In this document: positions 1 to 13,500 of the stretch, one piece after another | How the letters are laid out: each line of letters begins with the position of its first letter | How positions within the stretch are numbered: position 1 is the stretch's first letter | Assembly: GCF_023053635.1 (NCBI RefSeq) | Contig: NC_086172.1 | Location: 65,894,681-65,958,680 of the forward strand | Length of the DNA: 64,000 nt | Reading direction: 5' to 3' | Origin: Elgaria multicarinata webbii | Lineage: Eukaryota; Chordata; Lepidosauria; Squamata; Anguidae | Program-made: the position numbers and the translations under genes | The notes under the pieces: model-generated | Databases searched by the model: none | The model's input: the letters and a program-made list of their open reading frames with translations, nothing else | Told to the model about the DNA's origin: nothing

Positions 1-212
1 ACTGAGCCTATGTATAGTGCAGTGTTCAGTTCTCATTTTAAAAAAATACCCCTGCAGAACATGTTACCAAGCTTGAAAGCACTTCAATGCAGAACAATAA
101 GCTGCTGACCTTTGTACATATTTACAGGTGGTCTCTGGATTGTAGATTTTGCTTTCATTGGGTATATCTGAACTTATATTCCTATAGATCTGATTACAGT
201 TACCTGGACAGA

Positions 213-3200
213 ATGACAGACCTGGTGGCTATCTGGGAAGTAGGTTTAAGTGATGGCGTTCACAAAATTGAATTTGAACATGGGACCACCTCAGGAAAAC
301 GTGTTGTATATGTAGATGGAAAGGTAAGATTCTTATGTAGAATGCACAGAATTCTTTGAAAAACAAGTAGTGGACATTTTTCCGTAGGTAAAATCTGGTT
401 AGCCAAAGGAATAGTTCTTAAGAGTGTAATACTAACAGTGGGTGTGGGGGGATTTCATGGCAGATCTACTTCCAAATCTAAAGCCCTATCAGCCTATTGC
501 AGTGAGGGTGGAAGGTTGGGGGCAGCTTTTCCTTATCTCCCCATTCCCTGGTTCTTACTTCATTTCCTCTCATTGTGGTAAATGGAAGGGTATTAATTAC
601 ACCACCTCCAGGATTTGCATTGTTTATAGCCTTTGTGAGGGACGGGTATATCTGAGGAATGGGAAGACACAGGATCCTGCAAATCCATGGCTTCCTCTGA
701 CACCCCCACATCACCCATTTTGGGGGGCCATTGCCTTCTGAGCATTGCAGGTAGAAGAGCAACATTAGTGGAGTTTTCCACTCCCACTACAGGCAGACCT
801 CCACCTGTGGAAAATGAGGTTTGAAATATCCATCGACCCTTCAGCTGCTATCACTAGAGGTTTAGGATTACATGCAGGTAGAGCAATCTGGAGAAGAACG
901 GGGAAGGGAGTGACATCCCACCTTATTCTCAGTAGGCGGAGGACTGCTTTTTAAAAAATCTAAATAGCAGGCTATGTACTGGGAACTGCTGCCATAAAAA
1001 GTAGAGATGGGTGAGCTGCAGACTGCTCATCCCAAAAATGAATCAGTGGGGCACAAACAAATACCAAACCCCTTATTCAATCAGGCTATTTGCTGGGCCC
1101 AATTCCCCCTCAACCAATCTCTCCCTTCCCTGATACTAAAAATATGATAAAAATAAATTAAATAACTAATAATTTGCTGCCCTTAAATAACTAATAATTA
1201 GAACTTCTCATTCATCCAATATTACCTGCCTAATCAGGAGTGAAAATGCATGCATACATGTCTAAAGGTGTATTGATAGACTCTGTAACACCCCATCCAT
1301 TTGCACAGAACAGCCTTGTATTTTGTATTTCCTGTTGTACTGTAACGTTTCACTGAAGTGATGGAGTAATAGTCCACCTGTGTGTAGATGTATATTTGAT
1401 GTTAAGATCTTTTTTGTTCTAATGTAATTTAAAGTATTCAGTATCTTTTGAAGCAAAAATATCCATTATATTAATACCCATTTTTTACTCTTCAGGAAAT
1501 AATGAGAAAAGAATGGATGTTCAAGCTAGTGGGAAAAGAGACATTTACTGTTGGAGCTGCCAAAACAAAAGCTACTATTAACATTGATGCCGTCAGTGGC
1601 TTTGCATATGAATATACCTTGGAAATTGATGGGAAAAGTCTCAAAAAGTACATGGAGAACAGATCAAAAACAACAAATACTTGGGTCGTACACCTGGATG
1701 GTACAGATTTCAGGGTTGTTTTAGGTAGGTTATTCTTACGTCATCCCATATGGTTTCATACATATTTGTTTAGTAGTTCTGTGGTTTCCTCTGAAGAGTA
1801 CTGATATATTTTGTTGTGACTCCTTCATTTGAAGTAAACGCTAGAGAAAATCCTGCCTGAGCCTGGAGGCTTTCTAGAATTAGCAAGGCCTTTTTGGTCA
1901 GGAAATGGTTTATAAATTTTAGTAAGCTGTGCTAGTAATAATTTTGTTATTGTCTGATTTATTGTTAGCAATGTTTCTTAAATTGTGTGGTGTTGGTTTT
2001 ATGGTGCTGTTTGCAGGCATTTTAAAAGTTAAGGAAGGTACAAATCCAGTAAATAGTGTTGGCCTTCTTTAGTATATGCACTGCAGCTGCTAACTTGTTC
2101 TAAGGGCATAACTAAGGACAATAACTAATTTGTTCTAAGGGCATAACAAAAATTTACAAGGATCTGTGGCTGCCGCCAACCCATGACTTCGTTGTTATCT
2201 AGCAAAAGAAAGACAGGTCCATATCACATTCTGCATTTTCCCATCCTTTGCAAGCAGCAGCCATGAGCTTGAAAGGAAGGGAAATACACTGAATCTGAGG
2301 ATATTACCATCACACCTTTTCTTTTACAAGACATGTCAGGGAGCCAATGGCAACCCCATGGATGGCCAGGCCCTTTAAGCCTAATATGGTTACCTTGAAC
2401 CATAGTCTCATGTTGTCAGTGTTCTAATCAGCTTTATTTATGTCCAAGCAAAGCACTGTTTTACTCTAGCTAAGATGGAAATCTGTCCTGACATATATAG
2501 GAAAGCCAATAAGAAACTATGCAGAGTTACCTCCAGAACCGTATGCATGTTAGAGGAAGCCCTGAAATGAGCAGAACTGCTCATTTCTTGATTGGGACAG
2601 ATCAGCGGAACTCAGTTATGTGATCTCCGCTGACCTGCTCCATTCCAAAAATGAGTGTTTTTGCTTGTTGCTGGTTGCCCTGGAAGCATTAAAACTTTGT
2701 CCTGTGAGTGGTGGGTGCCACTTGCAGATGGGAATTGGTGGGGCTTGAGAGAATTAGCAGAGGTGTAAGTGTTCTGTTGGATTCTGTCCAATGTGATATT
2801 GGTGCAGAAATCAGCTGAGAACTTTCACTTGGAAACTCCCCTCCCCCGCCCTTTATGTCTTTAGAAATATGCTTGGAAGATACTTCTGTGTTAGCAATAC
2901 CTGCTGAAATCTCAGGAATCAGGGCGGTGGCTGAGTAAGATTTCCATTGCCTTGGGGTAAAATTTTCATTGGCCTATATAACTCTTAACCCCTCATATGA
3001 TTAGCAAAGCCAAACTATATAAAATTTAAAATTGCAAATTCATGCAAAAATAAAAGAAAGAATGCACATTTGTTTAACTCTGAATAATTTATACATGTCA
3101 GAGAAGTCAGTATATCTTGTTACAGAATTTGGCTTGTCTGATGCAGTCAGCTGCACTGTAGCAAGAGTGAGAAAGAGCTGACAAAGGGGAAATTATGGAT

Positions 3201-5488
3201 CCCTACTGCTTAAATCTATGACCTGTGCTTGCATAGATGGTCACAAGATTGTATGCTCTTGCTATTAGTGGAATTCTAATAATAGATTCAGCAAAATGTG
3301 AATTTTGTATATTATGGATAACAAAATTGGATTATGGAAGACCGATCAATTCTAGTCTTGGATCTCTCTGTCTCCATTTAACTAGAGACCAGGGAACAGA
3401 ACTATTAGGAGGGAGACCTCCAACAAAATGTTTTAGTGTTTTTCCATTCCATAAGAGAAATGCTCCTGTCTGGAATCGAGAGCCTCTCAGGAAGGGATGA
3501 GATTCAGGGGTGGCTTAGGATAACGGACACCATATTCTTTCTCCCAAAGGCCTATATAGTGCTCGAGTGCTGTCTGCCTCAACTTTTTTTATATATACCT
3601 ATATAGTCATGGGAAGGAAGTGTACAGTTCTGAAGATGGAGAACTTTCCTCCTTCTAGGATATTTAGTGTAACAGGGATGTAACTGTTACTAGTGTAACT
3701 GGCCCATGGAAGGTGAGCATTGTGCTAAGTCCCTCCTTTCCCTTTTCCTGTGGTATTGTTTTCCACACTACATCAAAATATATGCAAACATTTACAACTA
3801 CATTTTAAGCATATGTTAAAAAGGAGGGAGCATATATGTATGGCAACTGTACAAACAAGCAAATCAAACTGAAATATGAACTGCAAAAGAACATCTTTGG
3901 TCTAGACCTATAATCATGCATAATTATGCTTAATATGGCATAGAGAATGTTGATATAATAATTTTCGTGACAGACTTTTTGTGTGTGTTTTCCTTTATAG
4001 AAAAGGATACAATGGATGTCTGGTGCAATGGTAAAAAAGTGGAAACAGCGGTATGTCACTTTGAAGAATAGTAATTTTAAGGAGAAAAACTTATGTTACA
4101 ATGGAACAAAGTTACTTAAAACAGATGTATATTGAATGGCATTCCTCCCCCCCATTTCATATTTATTTAATTATTACATTTATATCCCGCCTTTTTCCTC
4201 CAAGGAACCCAAGGTACATAATCCCCCTCCTCTCCATTTTATCCTCTCAACAACAACCCTATGAGGTAGGTTGGGCTGAGAGTCTGTGACTGGCCCAAAG
4301 TCACCCAGTGGGTTTCATGGCTGAGTGGGGACTAGAACCCAGATCTCCCGACTCCCAGTCCAACACTTTAGCCACTGCGCTACAGTGGTGGTGTGCAGAA
4401 TTAAGACTATTAAAATTTAGAGACAGTTGGATTTGTCAGAACTACCCTATAAAAACAAGTAAAGCCAACAAAGGATGTTGCAGTACTTTAAAGACTAATT
4501 AATTTATTATGTAATATAAGCACAGTGACCCTTCAAAACACTAGTGGTAGATAAGGTATTTTGCATACATTCCAGTTCTAATTGAATTGAAATACTATCT
4601 AAACTCTCTGCATTTACCTAGGGAGGTTGTGGGCTCTCCCACACTAGAGGCATTCAAGAGGCAGTTGGACAACCATCTGTCAGGGATGCTTTAGGGTGGA
4701 TTCCTGCATTGAGCAGGGGGTTGGACTCGATGGCCTTGTAGGCCCCTTCCAGCTCTGCTATTCTGTGATTCATTTCATTTCCCTCTGACCTGTACTGCTT
4801 TACAGTATCCACCCAACCATATGTTTATATACTCACAACTAAGGATAATGCATCTGACAAAGTGGGAGCTAGTCCATGAAAACTTATGTCATATTAAATT
4901 TGCTACTCAAGACTCTGTTGTTTTTGCTGCAATGCAGACTAACATGACTTCCCCTCTTTAAAAAGCAAGGAAATGTACTTTGAGTAGACTTACATAAGAC
5001 TGTGCAATTAGAATAGCTATCTAGAATACCCAATGTGAGGCACTCTTCCTTTACAGGAAAGTGAACCTACTCTCATATATTTAAACAGTCTATTTACAAT
5101 GGGGTTTATAAGCCTCGAAAATACGGTGTTGATTAGGTTCATTGATAAAATCTTTATAATCTGGCCAATACAGGGCATTTCCATTACAGCCTAAACTCTG
5201 TGCTGTGATTTATAATTTCCAGTAGATTGTGACCACATCGAATAACATTTGCCTGTGCCTTGCTGTGCTTTTAGAACAACTATTTGGTGGCTTTGGATAG
5301 CTTTTCATTGTTTTTGTTGTTTTCCTTTTCTGTACCAGGGTGAATTTGTAGAAGATGGGACAGAAACACATTTCAGTATTGGAAAGCATAACTGTTGCAT
5401 TAAAGCGATCAGTAGTGGGAAGAGAAGAGAAGGAATTCTTCATATGCTTATTGTAGATGATGGAGAAATCCCAGAAGCTTTGGAATAA
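213..5488 (+). CDS. FAIM: Fas apoptotic inhibitory molecule 1, complete coding region
   Basis: FAIM is a small soluble cytosolic protein that protects cells from Fas-induced death and from protein aggregation. Coding exons are 213-323, 1496-1724, 4001-4050 and 5339-5488, all bounded by AG/GT with matching phases. Together they make 540 nt, or 179 residues plus TAA, the usual length of the short vertebrate isoform. The start MTDLVAIWEV matches the short-form start. Family signatures seen are GVHKIEFEHGTTSGKRVVYV (exon 1), RKEWMFKLVGKETF and FAYEYTLEIDGKSLKKYM (exon 2), MDVWCNGKK (exon 3) and DGTETHFSIG (exon 4). The first exon appears to open at about 200 after an AG. The frame is open upstream of the ATG (YLDR), as in the longer isoform, whose extra 5' exon would lie left of the window. 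FAIM is convergent with PARP9. The identification is very secure; only the 5' untranslated part is unknown. Confidence 0.96.
324..1495 (+). other. FAIM intron 1
   Basis: The intron has donor GTAAGA and an acceptor ending TTCAG. It is mostly unique sequence. A short A/T-rich direct repeat (AAATAACTAATAATT, twice) lies near 1155-1200, and a possible hAT-like end (tagagatggg) near 1003. No further exon was recognised. Confidence 0.6.
1725..4000 (+). other. FAIM intron 2
   Basis: A long intron with donor GTAGGT and an acceptor ending TTATAG. It contains a direct repeat of a 23-nt unit (2090-2112 and 2125-2147, one mismatch). No LINE, SINE or additional exon was recognised. Confidence 0.55.
4155..4390 (-). 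repeat. Sauria-type tRNA-derived SINE, reverse orientation
   Basis: Read on the minus strand it runs from a tRNA-like head (gtagcgcagtgg, then GTTGGACTGGGAG) through a body ending in GGTTCCTTGGAGGAAAAAGG to a tail GGCGGGATATAAATGTAATAA. Other copies in this window (10011-10205, 27517-27735) have the same head, body and tail. It sits in FAIM intron 3. Confidence 0.85.
4600..4775 (+). repeat. CR1 LINE 3' fragment
   Basis: It matches, in reverse, the 3' untranslated end of the CR1 copy at 56390-58700, including TTGGACTCGATGGCCTTGTA and the terminal TTCTGTGATTC-type repeat. It is heavily 5'-truncated, as is usual for CR1, and lies in FAIM intron 3. Confidence 0.8.
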
Positions 5489-7558
5489 CTTTCAGGTATT
5501 CTGGCTATTGCAGATATAAAGATCAGGGATTTTCAATTACAGTGGTAATTGACAACTTTTAATATGTACTTCTTTGTACATCTAGTTTGTGCTGTTTTCT
5601 TTTTTTAGTTACTGTATATGAAATTTATTGGAGGACCAGATGAGAGTGTAAAGCTATGTACAATCTCAAGCATTCCTAGTTATTTTGTAAATAATATATA
5701 TATATTATTAGGACACTAAAGGGCAACTTTAAATAATTAGAAAATGTTTACATGGGAAAATTTTAATAAAATAAAGTGCAGAATAAAATAGTGAATTGTG
5801 TTCATTTAAAGTTTAGAATACCTTCTTTTCAAATCCTCTTTAAGTGTGCTGTGTCTTTTTAGAAAACTGGTGTGTGCACCAATGATCTTCCTTTTAGTAA
5901 GCCTTTTTGGCATTGTATTGATGTCATGAGCCATCTGCATGCATGGGGAGCATTTTTCCTGCTAGTTGTCAGTTGAACACAAGTATGCATCTATGCCTGT
6001 CTCCCATGTGGAGACAGGCAGTCTACTTACCAGGACCCTATGAAAAGGTTATCTGTGCATCAAGCAGAACTAATCCACACATATGGGCTTCATGAGGAGT
6101 GGGCTGGCTAGATCTATAGGTAGCAGGTGATGGCTGTGTATTTGTGCCCAGGAAAGTGGTCCTTTGTGCTCTATGGTGATTGATTTACCAATGGTAAATC
6201 TGCAGCTACACAGGGTGAATCATTGCCTCCATTTTCAAAATCCAATGTCTGCCTTTAGGAAGGGGGAAATGTATGCAAGAATAAACCTGCTGAATGGTCA
6301 CAGTCCTGTATCCCCAGGGCTCATGAAGGTCTGAATGAGCAGGAGCAGTTCCATTTTCATTGATTATCTATACAGTGCTCCAAACACTGAATTAACTCAT
6401 TATGGTTAGTGAGCATGTTTAAACTGTGGTTATGTAGCCACCATGGTTAGGAATGGTTCACAAAGTATGCTAAGCCATAATGTTCAGCTCAAAATGCTTA
6501 ACCCACCATGGCTTAGCATGTCTTCTGAACAGGGGCTATGTTGAATTGCAGCCAGCATTTAAAGTAATTCCTCTTAGAAGTATGCCTCAGTGTTTGTGCT
6601 GATGTAACTTCACATGTCCTTTTTTCTCTAACATCACTTGCAGACAAAATATATTGAACGAACGATGTACAAAACTCCTTTCTTACATTGCTGATTTCTG
6701 CACATTATCAGAGGTTCCTTGGAGACCATACTTATTTGCATGGGCATATTACGACTGGCACCATAGCTTAATATCTTTGTGGTCTGCTCAGAAACCATAT
6801 GATATTATAATCTGAAAGGGGGCCGGGTGTCTGTCCAGCTCTTGGCTCCAAGGACCAGTTGCTCTCAGACTGGTGGCAAGTTTTGGTGGTTACAAACTAC
6901 ACTCTGGAGGTCCAATGAACAACCCAGAAATGACTGGGAATCACTGGGGAGGAGTGGAGAAGCTCCGAAAGCATTCCAGTGCGGCTGGGCTCTTGCAACA
7001 GAAGATTTGCTCACCTCTGCAAGTTGCAGGGCGGGGAGGGAGGCAAAGCAGCCACAATCAACAAACAGCCCACATTATCTTCTGTGTCAGGATTAGCCGC
7101 CACCACCTTGCAGCAGCAAAAGCGTGGGATTTTCTCAAAAATGGCAGCAACCCAGCGCTATGAAGGCAGCCTATGGAGCAGGACAGACAGTAGAGTTTAG
7201 GAATTGGGAGTCAGGCATATTGATAAATCTTTTCTGGGCAATATCCATATTCTCTGATAAATATGCATAGTCTTCAACGTGCTATTATATTCTCATACAG
7301 AAAAACACACATTTGTGAAGATGGTAAACTGGTGGTATTTTAATATGAGAACTTATATGGTGAATGCAGCAGTTCTGTTTTAAATAAAAATTAGAACATG
7401 TTTTGACTTCCTTTGATGAAATTGCTTATTAAGCAATAAGGGTATTTCAGGGTTGTAATGAGGCAAGATTTTTCACTGCATTGGAGAACTGCCATATATA
7501 AGTTACTTAATCTTTATACACAGAACCTAGCACCTGTATTCTGATGAACTTCAAGGCC
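5489..7558. other. Convergent gap between FAIM and PARP9
   Basis: Both genes end into this stretch. It holds the FAIM 3' untranslated region, a perfect 10-bp-stem hairpin (5995-6019) and a fragment of a dispersed repeat at about 6370-6545 (aaccatggctta motifs, also seen near 24090 and 58830). A moderately G/C-rich stretch of unknown origin lies at 6815-7200. Its open frames overlap in three frames without family resemblance, so I do not call a gene. A possible PARP9 polyA signal (ATTAAA on the minus strand) lies near 7340. Confidence 0.55.
5765..5770 (+). terminator. Probable FAIM polyadenylation signal
   Basis: An AATAAA hexamer lies 277 nt after the FAIM stop, and further AATAAA-like hexamers follow within 20 nt. 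It is the first clear signal in the 3' untranslated stretch. No transcript data are available to confirm its use. Confidence 0.6.
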
Positions 7559-10500
7559 TCATAGATTCTGGGCTGATGGTCCCAATCTGATCTCTTGTGC
7601 TGGATTCCAAAGTAGGGAACAAGTCAACAGATATAATGGTAGAGCTTGCTCCCTATTAAAAATGACGAAGGTCTCAGGGTTGAGAATATCATCAACGACA
7701 CTGTCATAGAGTTTCATGCTGCTTGCATTCATTAATGGTGGTGCTACATAGCGTCGATTGCCCCTTGTATATGAACCTGTTACAACCTCTGCCTCAAATA
7801 CACAGATCAAGCGGTCCATTTCACAATTTTCCCTGGAATCTGCTACAAGGTTCCTGGGATTCTTGTTAAAGTAGATACCAGCTCCATACTTCTGGTCTGG
7901 AAAACACAAACACAGACTGTTTAAACAGCGATGTTTTCATTATAGTAGCAGAACAAAAGACGAGATGATTCTGCTTTATTTTTGGCCTACTCTCAATCAC
8001 ACCCTGGGTAGAATCATCAGAACCAAGAGGCTACTTATATGCTCTGTATACCCCATGGTGGCTGTGCAGTTGCGCTGCATTGTTTTTATGACGTAGCCGC
8101 CAACTTGCAGCCACATTGGGCTTTTCACCCCAAAGCTGCGCTTTCTTCATGGTTTCTTTTTATCACAACTTCTAGCTTTACTCCAAGGTTACCACATTGT
8201 TTCTCTGTCTGTCAGTAGTGGCCTTGGTTCAGGTTAAAGGAGTGGGCATTGCTAGGGGTGGGTCTCCCTTTCCCAGGGTTTGGTGTCAAGTGTTTGGGGA
8301 GTGATTAATGGCTGGGTGTGTGGGCGAGGCAGCGTCTTATCTCCCTAGCACCCCCCTCCTCAAACAACACCCCTACCCCGAAAGGAGCAAGGAGAGTTTT
8401 GCCACTGCCTGAAGTGAGAAATGGATGGCACATCCCTATATTTGGAGAGAAACACAGTCCTTTCTCCATCCTACCTCCATTCGCCAGGCAGGGGAAGGAA
8501 AAGTGCTCCATCATCTCCCCTTCCTGTGACAGAGGGAGAAGCATCCACCCTCTCAACACTTCCTTCAAACCACTAGGAGAAAGGAGAGCCCCCCAAAACC
8601 TAAAAGGAGAGCCCCCCAAAACCTAAGTCCAGCCGCCCCATTCACACCTACACCCTACAGAGACAAAGTCTCAGAGGGGGAATCAGCCCACACCCCCAGT
8701 GATTTTTAGCCTGTGCTCACTCCTGGGTGTAACTCTATTGCTGCTGCGTCACAGCAGCAATGCTGCGGGGTTTGGCTGGTATCCAGAGGCAAAGCAGCGT
8801 CATATAGGCACGGCCCAAGTAACCACTGATCAAGTCCAGGAGGCATGGTGGAAACTGCCAGTATTCTAATGGCTTAAGAACTGGGAATATGGTAATCACG
8901 GTGGTACTACAGGAGACTATAATCCAGCTCTGACATTTGGCTCAGTTTGGGATTTAGACACTGAAGACTATTTCTCTTGTAGGGCAGTGATGGGCAACTT
9001 GTGGCCCTCCAGATGTTCTTGAATTACAATTCTCAGCATCCCTCACTACTGGCTATGCTGGTTAGGGCAGATGAGAGTTACAGTCCAACAACATCTGAAG
9101 GGCCACAGGCTGCCCACGGCACTGCTGTAACGGAAAAGAAAATTATATGAATCAAATAAAACTTACCCAAAACTTGAAAAAAATATACACAAATGTGTTT
9201 GTTGGAGGCATTTTACCAAGAAAAGGTATCTTGGGATAGTAAAATGCCCCACAAACAAATGTGGTTCTGTGGTGTCAGAAGTAGGGCCACATTTGGTCCC
9301 CAGGCCTGAGGTTCCCCAGCCCAGATAAAGATTAACCAACATAATTTCTGTTCCTTTTAGTACTATTTGACTTTACTTTTTTTTTACCTTTTTTTTTAAC
9401 TGCACTGTATGTCTCGTTTTATATGCACTTGCATCAGTTCATCAGTGTATGAAAATAAACTGCAAGCTTTGTGAAGGATTCCAATAATATTTGTGGAGAT
9501 ATGCATGATTTACCATGTGAAGCGGAGTAGGTTTTCTGAAATCCAGCTTTGCAGACCAGACTACAATACTGAGCTGGGACATGATGGTATAGCCTGTGGC
9601 ACACTGGCATTCCTGTATTTTTTCCTTCAATTTTTCTTTTAATCCTTTGGAAAGCGGATTCTAAAAGAGGATTACTTATTTTCTCGATCTGCAATAAAAA
9701 ATGAACAATGCACTTGACTCCAGCTCAATATTGCCCATGCTAACATACGGTTTTAGTTCCCAGTATATTTTTAGTTTAAATACTAGTCTTTAGGGTTGTT
9801 TACACAACAAAAACCATTCCAGGAGGGAAAAAAGAACCAATGATATAGTTCTCTGCATGATGATGTGGTGTAGTGGTAAGCCATGAACCTCATTAGGTAG
9901 CTGTGGGTCATTCACTATGTCTAAGCCTAACCTACTTCACAGCATTGTTGCAAGGATAAAACTGGTGCAGGGAGAACCTTATACACAGCCCTGACGTCCT
10001 TGGAGTGAGAGAGCCAGTGTGGTGTAGTGGTTAGAGTGTTGGACTGGGACTTGGGAAATGAGGCTTCTAGTCCTCACTTGGCCATGGAAGCTCACTGGGT
10101 GACTTTGGGCCAGTTACTAACTCTCAGCCAAGCCTACCTCACAGGGTTGTCGTAAGGATAAAATGGAGAGGAGGAAGACTATGTAAGCCACCTGGGGTTC
10201 TTTGCAAGAAATTGATTTGTTATCCTTGTTCATTCATTATTACATTTATATTGCTCTGAGCAATATAAATGTAATAATGAACAAGGATAACAAATCAATT
10301 TCTACCTATTGGTGTTTACATACATTTGAGCATATAGCAGTAGCAATAACTGTTTGGAACTGTGCATTTGGAACGTGGGAAGCTGTCTTATGCCAAGTCA
10401 GATCACTGGTCCATCTAGCTGAGCATTTTCTATGCTGACTGGTAGAAAATCACCTTGCCAGCTTTCAGACAGGAGCCTTTCCCAGTTCTCCTGGAGAGGC

Positions 10501-13500
10501 AGAGGCGTGAACCAGGGACCTACTTGCAAGCCCACTGTGTTAACTGCCCTGTTTAGTTTCTGACCTAGATCTCTTATCAACAACGGGAAGATGTAGCATC
10601 ACATAGGATCACACATATTACTGTGAAGGATTTACAATGACTTGTCCCAGCTCTCTAACTGGGGTACTATTAACATTTTGTTTTAAGATGCTAAAGTGCA
10701 ACCGCCAACAACATTAGTGGTGATCAGAAATCCATGTATTAGACATTTGGAGTAAAATTATTTAGTAAGCTTTACGTTATATTCAGCGGTGAAATGTTTG
10801 TATCGTATCAGATTTCAATGCAAAATCTGGACACATTGCAACGTACTTAAGAATGCTCAGCAATTCCAGAGCAACTGTACTGGGTTGTGGTCTATAAACA
10901 GTACACGGTTGGGGTTTTATTTTGTTTTATAATTGGTAGGAGACTTGCAATACTTAGAATTAGTTCCTACGAGCATCCCAGCTGCTTGTGGGATGCTCCT
11001 GCTGGGGGGGAGGGGGATGAAGTTTGCTAATTTTCTCTCCCCCTGTGCCTCTAGAAACTCTGCTCTGGAGAATTGGGGAAAATCACCTCCTAACCGCGCA
11101 CACACACCCCAGCAGGTGCCTCCCGCTGGAACACAGTACCTTTCATTAATGTAAAGAGTACTCCTACTCTCAGAAGAGTACCTGAGGGCCAAACAAAACA
11201 TTCTTTTCATCATGCATAGCTGAGCTATGAGCGATTGTTTCCCCTACTTCACGCATGCACAGCTTTATGGTGTTTTGGGAGAGAAGGATTTATGCTTCCT
11301 TCTCCCACTCCCATTTTGTTCTGAAATAAGTTTTTTTTCCCCCTTTAAACCTTCCACCCTCAGTTGGGAAGATGGGATTTTGGGACAAAATAGGAGGGGG
11401 AGAGGAAGCTTAAACCCTCCTCTCCCAAAGCACTGTGGTCCAGATCCAAACCAGTTGTCCACATTTCCAGGAGAGATGGGGAAATAATCATGCATAGCTC
11501 CACTATGTGTGATTAAAGGAACATTTAGTTTGGTCCTCGGATTCCAAGCCCTGCAGTTTTAGCATTCTATGGCCAGCTATGCTCAAAGACGGGGAGGACT
11601 GGTCATTTGTCAACGGCCATTCTAGAATCAAGACCACGAAAATTGTATCAATAAAAACCTGGTGACCTTCAGATTGACTTTGATCTTCCCTACAAAGTTC
11701 CAGTTGATTTTGCGCATCTGTAAGGTATCACAAGATCTTTCAGAATTATTTTGCCGCTGATCATATTTTTACCTTGAGAACTTGGAGGCCAGCTTTTTCA
11801 AGTTGTTTTTCTTTGTACTTGAATTCTTGAAGATATGACTCTATTGGAGTGACTTGGTAGCGACAGTTACTTGACGTCTCCACATGCCCTTCTTGATGAG
11901 GACAGTTTCCCAAAGGTCCTGAAGGTAGGCAATAGTTTTACTTTTACTATTATTCGATTGAAAAATGGACTGTAAAGTTATCAGACAGGGATGCTGTCAT
12001 TTCATTCTGCTTGCTTAACAAAACGGAGATAGTTACTCTTTGAAACACAGATTAAATGCTATGACTTCCATCTGTCTTTTTTCTTACTGGAATGTAAAAA
12101 TCTTACTGAAATGGAAGTTCCGATAGGGGGTGGGGAGGTGAGGGTAAAATAGCTGCACAATGACTTCTGACAGTGCTAGGACCCTTCTGTCTGGAAGCAC
12201 CTTATGTAAAGTATGACATTTGACTGGATTTTAATTATTATAGGCTGTGGCCTTATGTGAAAGTGTATTCAGTCTTTGCAGCATTATAATAAGTTATCTA
12301 TATACTTCTCTTTGTTTACAAAATTTATTGTGGGATAATTATCCAAATATCTAACCTAAATATCACAACCTAACACCGGTTCTTGAGATTCTGTAATATT
12401 GTTAGTACTCTGGTATGAGCTTTAATGTTCTCATATGAGCATTACTACTCCCGTGTGAGCCTACCCATGCATTAAAATCTTCTTTGAAAGCCAAGCATAG
12501 TAGGGCTTTTTCAGTGGTGGCACGATTGTTATGGAATTTCTTTATGTACTTCCTGGTTGTTGTTTTTAGGTGACATCGACTGTTGCTGTTTTGATCAATT
12601 CTTGTTCTTCCATGGCCTTATAGGCCCCTCCCAACTCTACTATTCTATGACAAAAGGCTTTTATATTCATATTTGACTTTAATATTGGTAGCCACTTCGC
12701 AGATTTTTAAAATGGAAAGGCAGGATATAAATATGTAAATACATAACTCATGTTTATGCAGTTCGACTAATTCTGTTTGCATTCTGTAAGTCCAGTATTT
12801 GCAGGGACTCCAGCACTGCACAACTGAGAGGGAGGCACAGAAAGCTAAATAGGGAACAGAAGCACAGAATTATGACCTCATGAAACCAAGCATCTTTTGG
12901 TCTCTGAATCTATAACAGAAATTGCCTGTATGTTTCCAAACTCTTCTTCAGAGAGGTCCATTTAAGTTTGCCCTTAAAAAAAAAGAAAAACTCACAAAGC
13001 AGAGCGTTTTAACAAACCAAATTTCTTCACCAGATTGTTTGCTTAGCTGGTGTGCTTATCTATGTTATATAGGAAGGAAAGGAACCTCTCGTGCAAGCAC
13101 TGAGTCATTACTGACTCTTGGAGGGACGCCAGCTTTCGCTGACGTTTTCTTGGCAGGCCTTATATAGTGGGGTGGTTTGCCGTTGCCTTCCCCAGCCGTT
13201 ATTACCTTTCCCCCAGCTAACTGGGTACTCATTTTACCGACCTCGGGAGGATGGAAGGCTGAGTGGACCCAAGCCAGCTGCCTGAAACCAGCTTCCGCTG
13301 GGATCGAACTCAGGCCATGGGGAGAATTTTGGCTGCAGAAACTGCTGCTTTACCAAAGTCACACATACCATCTGTCCTCAAGGGTTCTTGCTTGGCTGTA
13401 GTCTGTAGCATGAATTCGACTGCAAAAGTAGCATCAATCACAGCTCGGGGGGGACCTTCGATCTCTAGGGCTGCCCCCTCTTCAGTCAAACTCTCTTGTA

